From Longimicrobium sp. (GTDB lineage: Bacteria > Gemmatimonadota > Gemmatimonadetes > Longimicrobiales > Longimicrobiaceae), in contig JAUJMI010000100.1 in assembly GCA_030446945.1 (NCBI GenBank), positions 1 to 10,065 on the forward strand: a DNA stretch of 10,065 nt. The letters are read 5' to 3'. A program made the translations under genes and the position numbers. Under the pieces are notes generated by a model. That model saw only the letters and a program-made list of their open reading frames with translations. It did not search any database and was not told the origin of the DNA. Shown here piece after piece: positions 6,924 through 10,065 of the stretch; position 1 is the first letter of the stretch, and each line of letters starts with the position of its first letter.

Positions 6924-7999
6924 GTGCGGAGGAACTTGATTCGCGCCGACTCGGCGAGGATGAACTCGTCCCCGTCGCGCAGGACGTGGTGCTCGCCGCG
7001 GTCAAGGCGGCGATCGTTCAGGCGCGTGCCGTTGAGCGACGAATCCAGCAGGAAGTAGTCGCGGCCCTTGCGGACGACGGCGCAGTGGAAGCGCGACACG
7101 GCCTTGTGGGCGTCGCTCACCACCAGGTCGTTCCTGTCGCCGTCACCCGCGCCTTCCGCGGCACCGATGCGCAGCAGGTCGCGGGTGATGGGGACGAGCT
7201 TGCCGCGGCCCACGCCGTCCACGACCTTGACCAGCGCGCGCGCCTGGTCGCCGGCGCTCTGCGCCTCGTGCTTGCGGGTGCGGTACACGCGGCGCGCCCA
7301 CGCCCCCAGCACGATGGCGAGCCCGAGGAGCCCGACCGAGCCGTAGATCAGCCGCCAGCGCAGCTCGGACGCGCGGCGGGCGTCGCGCAGCATGTCGATC
7401 AGCGAGTTGGTGCGCGGGTCGTCCGGGTGCTGTCGGAGGACGTGGTCGAGGATCCCTTCTGCGCCGTCGAGGTCACGGGCGTACAGGGCCCGCTCCGCCA
7501 TGCGCAGCCGATCGCGCTTGTCGGTCAGCTCCTCGTCGCGCGCCTCCTTGCTGGCGCGGTCCGTCTCCTCCCTGAGGCGCGCGGCGTCCAGCCCCTTCTG
7601 CGCCTGCTCGTAACCGAGCCGCGCCTCCACGTCGCCGGGGTCGATCAGCATCACCATCTTCCAGCGCTCCATCCGATCTTCGACGTCTCGGGCGCTGGCG
7701 GCGGGGGTGAGCGATGCGTCGCGGGCCAACTTCAGGAGGCGCGCCTTGTCTTCTTGCTGGAGCGGCGTGAGGCCCTGCGGCTGCACCGGCTGCGGTGCTG
7801 GCTGGACGACGGCGGGTGCGGCCTGCACGGGTGCCTGTGCGGGCGGCGCCTGCTGCGCGGTCGGTGGTTGCGCGGGCCACTGCGGCTGCACCTGGGCGGG
7901 CGGCGGCTCCGGCTTGCGGCGGCGCCAGGGAAAGGGGAACTGCGCCTCCGCCGCGGAGGGCAGAAGGAGGAGCAGGAGGGCCAGCGTCCGGGCGTTCAC
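6920..7999 (-). CDS. Membrane FHA protein with periplasmic TPR-like helical domain
   Basis: GTG start at 7999 overlapping the preceding TGA (GTGA); 359 residues. The start is chosen because it gives a clean signal peptide (residues 1-19, Leu-rich core, AEA|Q cleavage). Upstream in-frame sequence belongs to the ClpV remnant. A Pro/Gln-rich linker (about 28-78) is followed by charged helices (about 80-212) resembling TPR/Sel1-type repeats, such as [22 protein letters not shown] preceding HPDDPRTN (read here as separate pieces). A single TM segment lies at 216-236, then basic residues, then a well-formed FHA domain at 255-359. The FHA core motifs are [26 protein letters not shown] and LRDGDEFIL. 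Inferred topology is helices in the periplasm and FHA in the cytosol. FHA domains bind phosphothreonine, and the next gene, overlapping by ATGA, is a Ser/Thr kinase, a likely partner. Its role in a T6SS would parallel Fha-type regulators (inference). Confidence 0.9.
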   Translation of the reverse strand: MNARTLALLLLLLPSAAEAQFPFPWRRRKPEPPPAQVQPQWPAQPPTAQQAPPAQAPVQAAPAVVQPAPQPVQPQGLTPLQQEDKARLLKLARDASLTPAASARDVEDRMERWKMVMLIDPGDVEARLGYEQAQKGLDAARLREETDRASKEARDEELTDKRDRLRMAERALYARDLDGAEGILDHVLRQHPDDPRTNSLIDMLRDARRASELRWRLIYGSVGLLGLAIVLGAWARRVYRTRKHEAQSAGDQARALVKVVDGVGRGKLVPITRDLLRIGAAEGAGDGDRNDLVVSDAHKAVSRFHCAVVRKGRDYFLLDSSLNGTRLNDRRLDRGEHHVLRDGDEFILAESARIKFLRT

Positions 8000-8961
8000 G
8001 CGGACGCCTCCAGGGCGGGCGCGTCGGCCTCCGATGCGGTTTCCAGGCGGCGGCGCAGGCGGGCCATGTCGCGTTCGCCGGGTGTCGATCTCCTCCGGGC
8101 GCGACTCGTTCTGCATGCGGACGCGCGCGGCGGCCTCGTCCAGGACGTCGAACGCCTTGTCGGGGAAGAAGCGGCCGCGCAGGTGGCGGCGCGCCAGGCG
8201 GACGGTGGCGTCCAGCGCGGCGCAGGTGATCGCGACGCCGTGGTGCGACTCGTAGTGGCCGCGCGCGCCGCGCAGCATCGCACACGGGGATGCGCTCGCG
8301 GAACTCGTCGGGGCTGGTGGCGCCGATGCAGCCCAGCTCCCCGCGCGGGAGGGCCGGATTCAGCAGGTTGGCGGCGTCCATCCCCCCTGCCCCGCCGCCC
8401 GCGCCCACCAGCGTGTGCAGCTCGTCCGACGCCGGGGGTGAGCTTCCCCTCGCGCGCCGCGGCGGTCAGGTCACGCGAGGAGCGCTGGAGGGCGCCGCCG
8501 AGCGGGGTGGTGTCGCTGTCGGCGGGCTGCATGACCTCGGAGGAGACGAGCGCGGCGGTGAGGCGCTCCGGCGGACAGCCGCTGTCGCGCAGCGGCGCGC
8601 CGAGGGGCCCGCCGGCGGCGGCGTGGGCCGCTTCCAGCGAGCCCGCGGTGTGCCCGCCGCGCCGGTCGGCCAGCGCGTAGGCGGAGCCGAGCAGGTCGCG
8701 GAGCGCGCGGCCCGCGATGGACCGCCGCCCCGGCTCTAAGCGCACGCCGTCCCCGCCGGCGGAGGCGTGCTCCACGGCGGTGTGGCCGGCAGCGGCGTTC
8801 AGGCCCAGGCGCGGTGCCAGGTGGGCCAGCGCGCCGCCGGCATCCAACACGGCGACGAGCAGGTGCGCGGGCTGGATGTAGGAGCTCCCGGCGCGCGCCG
8901 CGGCGCCGCGGGCGCCCTCCAGCGCGGCGGTGAGGTCCATCGACATTCGGTTCAGGTCCAT
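7996..8961 (-). pseudogene. clpV-like: ClpV/ClpB-type AAA+ unfoldase, internally deleted and frameshifted
   Basis: The ATG at 8961 starts MDLNRMSMDLTAAL, typical of ClpB-family N-domains. About 170 residues of double-Clp-N-like sequence follow, ending in [16 protein letters not shown], the conserved lead-in to NBD1. Intact proteins then continue to the Walker A loop. Here the sequence jumps near 8424-8436 to [11 protein letters not shown], just after the usual Walker B, and then [22 protein letters not shown] in a different frame. Near 8270-8279 it jumps again from [10 protein letters not shown] to [15 protein letters not shown]. It then runs through [19 protein letters not shown], changes frame near 8077-8084, and ends with [23 protein letters not shown]. 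Walker A, the arginine-finger region, most of the M-domain and all of NBD2 are absent. About 320 codons remain of roughly 850-900. ClpV disassembles contracted TssB/TssC sheath, which fits the neighbourhood. The stop overlaps the next start (GTGA). ClpB is an alternative ancestry. A non-functional remnant is the simplest reading. An assembly fault cannot be excluded. Confidence 0.8.
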
Positions 8962-8963
8962 GA

Positions 8964-10065
8964 TCACGGCCTGGAGCGGCGCAGCTTGATGCGCGGCGCG
9001 CGGAAGGTGGGCTCGGCCTCGTATTCGGGCTCGGGGCCGGCGGGGAGGAGGACGGGTACGGGCGCTTCGGCGGAGACGGCGGGCGCGGCCGTGGCTTCGG
9101 CGGCCAGCCCCAGGCGGCGCTGGAAGAGGACGGCGCCGCGCACGCGGTGGCCGGGGTGCACCGTCACCTGGAGGCCGGAGAGTGTGGCGATCTCGGGGGG
9201 CGTGTCGAAGTTGACGGCGAAGTTGCGCTGGCCCGCGACTTCGCAGTACGCTGTGCGCGAGATCGGCTTGCCGAGGCCCGAGGCGGAGTTGGCGCGCAGG
9301 TCCACCCACAACTCCTCGCCCACCTGCCAGCTGGAGATCCCCTGCGGATCGCCCAGCAGCACCACGCGGTACTCGTGTCGCCCGGTGAGCGACATCTGCG
9401 AGAAGACGAAGGTCAGGAGGTCGCCCTCGCGCTGCGGATGCCCCGGTGTGGCGACGGCCATGTAGAAGTGGTCGCCGTCGCGGTCCAGCAGGAAGCGGAG
9501 CGAGTCCACCGAGCGGTTGACGCGGTAGTCGACGTACTTCCCTTCCAGCGCCTGGCACAGGTCCGCCAGCCGCACCAGCGTGGCGTCCGCGCGCGCGACG
9601 GACTCGCGCAGGTCCGCGCGCGGCGAGATCTGGCGCTGCGCCGCGAGGGAGTTGCGCTCTTCCTCCAGCAGCACGGCGTACGACGCGTCGGTGCCTGCGA
9701 GGGTGGTGAAGAAGAGCTGCGTTGCGGCCGAGAGGTCGAGCGCCAGCGCCACGCGTCGGCCCGAGCGGTCGATCTCGCGGAAGAGGCGCGCGGGGGCGAG
9801 CGCGGGGTCCATCGTCTCGTAGGCGCAGCCGTCCAGCGCGAGCACCGCGCGCTCCACGAACGCGAGCACGTCCATGTCGGCGCGCGTGTCCACGCCGCGG
9901 CGCGCCACCTGGTCCACGTAGCGCGCCGCCAGGCGATGCAGCTGCGCGAACCTGCCGGAGTGGTGCACCACCTCCGCGTGGAGGGGCGCGCACGCCGCGT
10001 GCCGGGCGGAGTGCGCGGCCACGCGGGCACGGGCAGGGATGCAGGCGCGGTCCTCCTCGAGGTGG
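8964..10065 (-). CDS. Unrecognised protein, 5' end outside the window
   Basis: The frame is open to the window edge (366 codons visible), so the N-terminus is probably missing. A GTG at 10022 is a possible but unconvincing start. I recognise no catalytic motif, signal peptide or membrane segment. The N-terminal half is helical and rich in Ala, Arg and Leu, with a stretch DLSAATQLFF about one third of the way in. The C-terminal half looks like beta-sheet, with the segments LRFLLDRDGDHFYMAV, REGDLLTFVFSQMSL and QRNFAVNFDTPPE. It ends in a Pro/Glu-rich linker and a basic tail. The stop lies 2 bp before the ATG of the ClpV-like gene, so the two are probably co-transcribed. Next to a T6SS-like locus, a soluble baseplate or accessory protein (for example TssK-like) is possible, but I see no motif that proves it. 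That the gene is coding is well supported by the long coherent frame and tight spacing. Its function is unknown. Confidence 0.75.
   Translation of the reverse strand, partial: HLEEDRACIPARARVAAHSARHAACAPLHAEVVHHSGRFAQLHRLAARYVDQVARRGVDTRADMDVLAFVERAVLALDGCAYETMDPALAPARLFREIDRSGRRVALALDLSAATQLFFTTLAGTDASYAVLLEEERNSLAAQRQISPRADLRESVARADATLVRLADLCQALEGKYVDYRVNRSVDSLRFLLDRDGDHFYMAVATPGHPQREGDLLTFVFSQMSLTGRHEYRVVLLGDPQGISSWQVGEELWVDLRANSASGLGKPISRTAYCEVAGQRNFAVNFDTPPEIATLSGLQVTVHPGHRVRGAVLFQRRLGLAAEATAAPAVSAEAPVPVLLPAGPEPEYEAEPTFRAPRIKLRRSRP

Noticed and set aside
6920..8278. FHA protein extended upstream to include [19 protein letters not shown]
   Set aside because: That segment is clearly ClpB/ClpV NBD1 and reaches the FHA frame only by a frame change. 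The signal peptide at the GTG of 7999 marks the true start.
6986..8680. Long plus-strand open frame of 564 codons
   Set aside because: It lies antisense to the FHA gene and the ClpV remnant, shows low-complexity Ala/Val/Arg composition and no domain motifs. Long shadow frames are expected at this GC content.
7996..9993. Single 665-codon frame spanning the ClpV region and the upstream gene
   Set aside because: Its first part is a shadow of the unrecognised gene in another frame. Only the part after 8961 matches the Clp N-domain.
1..10065. CRISPR array, tRNA, rRNA or insertion sequence
   Set aside because: No regularly spaced repeats, no tRNA-like or rRNA-like sequence and no transposase motif were seen on either strand.

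Overview
The window is a very GC-rich stretch (roughly 70% or more by eye) in which every supported gene lies on the minus strand, so transcription runs from position 10065 towards 1. It reads as part of a contractile-injection (type VI secretion-like, T6SS) locus with an attached phospho-signalling module. A Gemmatimonadota (Longimicrobium-like) or related environmental bacterium is my best guess. It rests only on base composition, gene style and an intergenic palindromic repeat of a kind I associate with that group, so the taxonomy is inference.

Layout in transcription order: (1) 10065-8964, the C-terminal part of an unrecognised soluble protein. (2) 8961-7996, a ClpV/ClpB-type AAA+ gene that keeps an N-domain but has lost the Walker A segment, part of NBD1 and all of NBD2, with three +1 frame changes. 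(3) 7999-6920, a secreted-N-terminus/TPR-like/TM/FHA protein. (4) 6923-6045, a tail-anchored Ser/Thr kinase. (5) 6025-4847, an FHA/TM/M15-peptidase-like protein. (6) 4846-4567, a 280-bp intergenic region with a GC-rich palindrome. (7) 4566-3445, a beta-grasp/polytopic membrane/FHA-like protein. (8) 3448-2186, a periplasmic VWA protein with a C-terminal anchor. (9) 2090-1617 tssB and (10) 1620-274 tssC, the two sheath subunits. (11) 277-161, a possible 38-codon coupled ORF. (12) 51-1, the start of another gene with a strong ribosome binding site.

Several neighbouring genes overlap by ATGA or GTGA, which suggests translational coupling within two or three transcription units. The 280-bp gap before gene 7 and the 95-bp gap before tssB are the natural places for internal promoters.

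How the parts may work together (inference): TssB/TssC build the contractile sheath. The ClpV-type ATPase would normally recycle it but is broken here. The kinase, three FHA or FHA-like proteins and the VWA protein resemble a dispersed version of the threonine-phosphorylation pathway that controls some T6SSs (PpkA/Fha). Each of the three FHA-type proteins is membrane-bound. One carries a periplasmic peptidoglycan-peptidase-like domain, which would couple phospho-signalling to cell-wall remodelling.
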